Assembly: GCF_040436345.1 (NCBI RefSeq)
Contig: NC_133220.1
Coordinates: forward strand, 3,031,423-3,095,422
Origin: Pagrus major
Taxonomy: Eukaryota > Chordata > Actinopteri > Spariformes > Sparidae
Direction: 5' to 3'
DNA: 64,000 nt
The notes under the pieces were generated by a model that worked only from the letters and a program-made list of their open reading frames with translations, searched no databases and was not told the origin of the DNA. The position numbers and the translations under genes were made by a program. Below are positions 63,770-64,000 of the stretch, in pieces (positions within the stretch are counted from its first letter, which is position 1; every line of letters starts with the position of its first letter).

Positions 63770-64000
63770 ATGCTCCAGTACTGACTGAAAGGGTCCGAGG
63801 TCCACCCACCATAGTGTCATGAAATCATGTGGGAAACACTAGAAAACCTTCATGAACTCATCACGACTATTTGCTGTTAGTAGCTTTTTGAAAAGTCCCA
63901 GTTTGAAGAAAATAACATTATCTAATAATTATTAACGATGAATTAGAACAAATAACTATTCATCTGTAATTCAGTATTGAATTGATCTAGTTAACCACAG
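63770..64000. other. Right edge, homologous to 2690-2815
   Basis: From 63842 to the end the sequence matches 2690-2815 with small changes. No exon is seen. Confidence 0.55.

Overview
The window looks like nuclear DNA of a ray-finned (percomorph-type) teleost. The evidence is spliced vertebrate immunoglobulin-superfamily (IgSF) exons with GT/AG borders, dense fish-type mobile DNA (Tc1, hAT, PIF/Harbinger, L2- and Rex1-like LINEs, tRNA-derived SINEs) and many microsatellites. There are no bacterial features. All gene models were assembled by eye from splice sites, codon phase and comparison of copies inside the window; no search was run.

The core is a cluster of B7/butyrophilin-like (CD276-like) membrane IgSF genes. 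Two complete plus-strand paralogues lie in tandem. Gene B (10130-26800) has a signal exon, a V-set exon, a 39-nt linker exon, two C-type Ig exons, a TM exon and a tail exon, and is open throughout (380 codons). Gene C (28329-42252) has the same layout, but its 39-nt exon is split by a 1.36-kb insertion and must be skipped to keep the frame. The 3' end of a third plus-strand copy, remnant A, lies at about 7270-9510. A related minus-strand gene D (62736 down to 52335, 5' end outside the window) has V, C and TM exons and a tail built from short phase-1 exons that sit in tandemly repeated intron/exon units. A decayed minus-strand copy, A-prime, lies at 1-2800. Every exon junction in these genes is phase 1, so domains can be added or skipped without a frameshift.

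Layout: 1-2800, IgSF pseudogene fragment (-). 2870-3400, GC-rich patch ending in a decamer repeat. 3417-6755, a 16-bp minisatellite of 208 full units with no net change of phase. 7270-9510, remnant A. 9550-27710, gene B with an L2-like LINE, Tc1, a long-inverted-repeat element and a Rex1-like LINE split by a hAT element in its introns. 27740-43750, gene C with the shared Tc1 and inverted-repeat elements. 43760-48100, intergenic with a Harbinger element, a CpG-rich patch and a second 16-bp minisatellite. 48100-64000, the minus-strand gene D unit, with THAP and hAT fragments, a Tc1-like element with long inverted repeats, a SINE and a LINE fragment.

The products would be type I cell-surface proteins of the B7/BTN kind, presumably acting in leukocyte or epithelial recognition; that role is inferred from family. 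The most interesting signals are exon divergence that exceeds intron divergence between B and C, a sharply bounded divergent block covering the TM exon, tail and 3' UTR, the repeated tail-exon units of gene D, and the large phase-locked minisatellite with internal block duplications.
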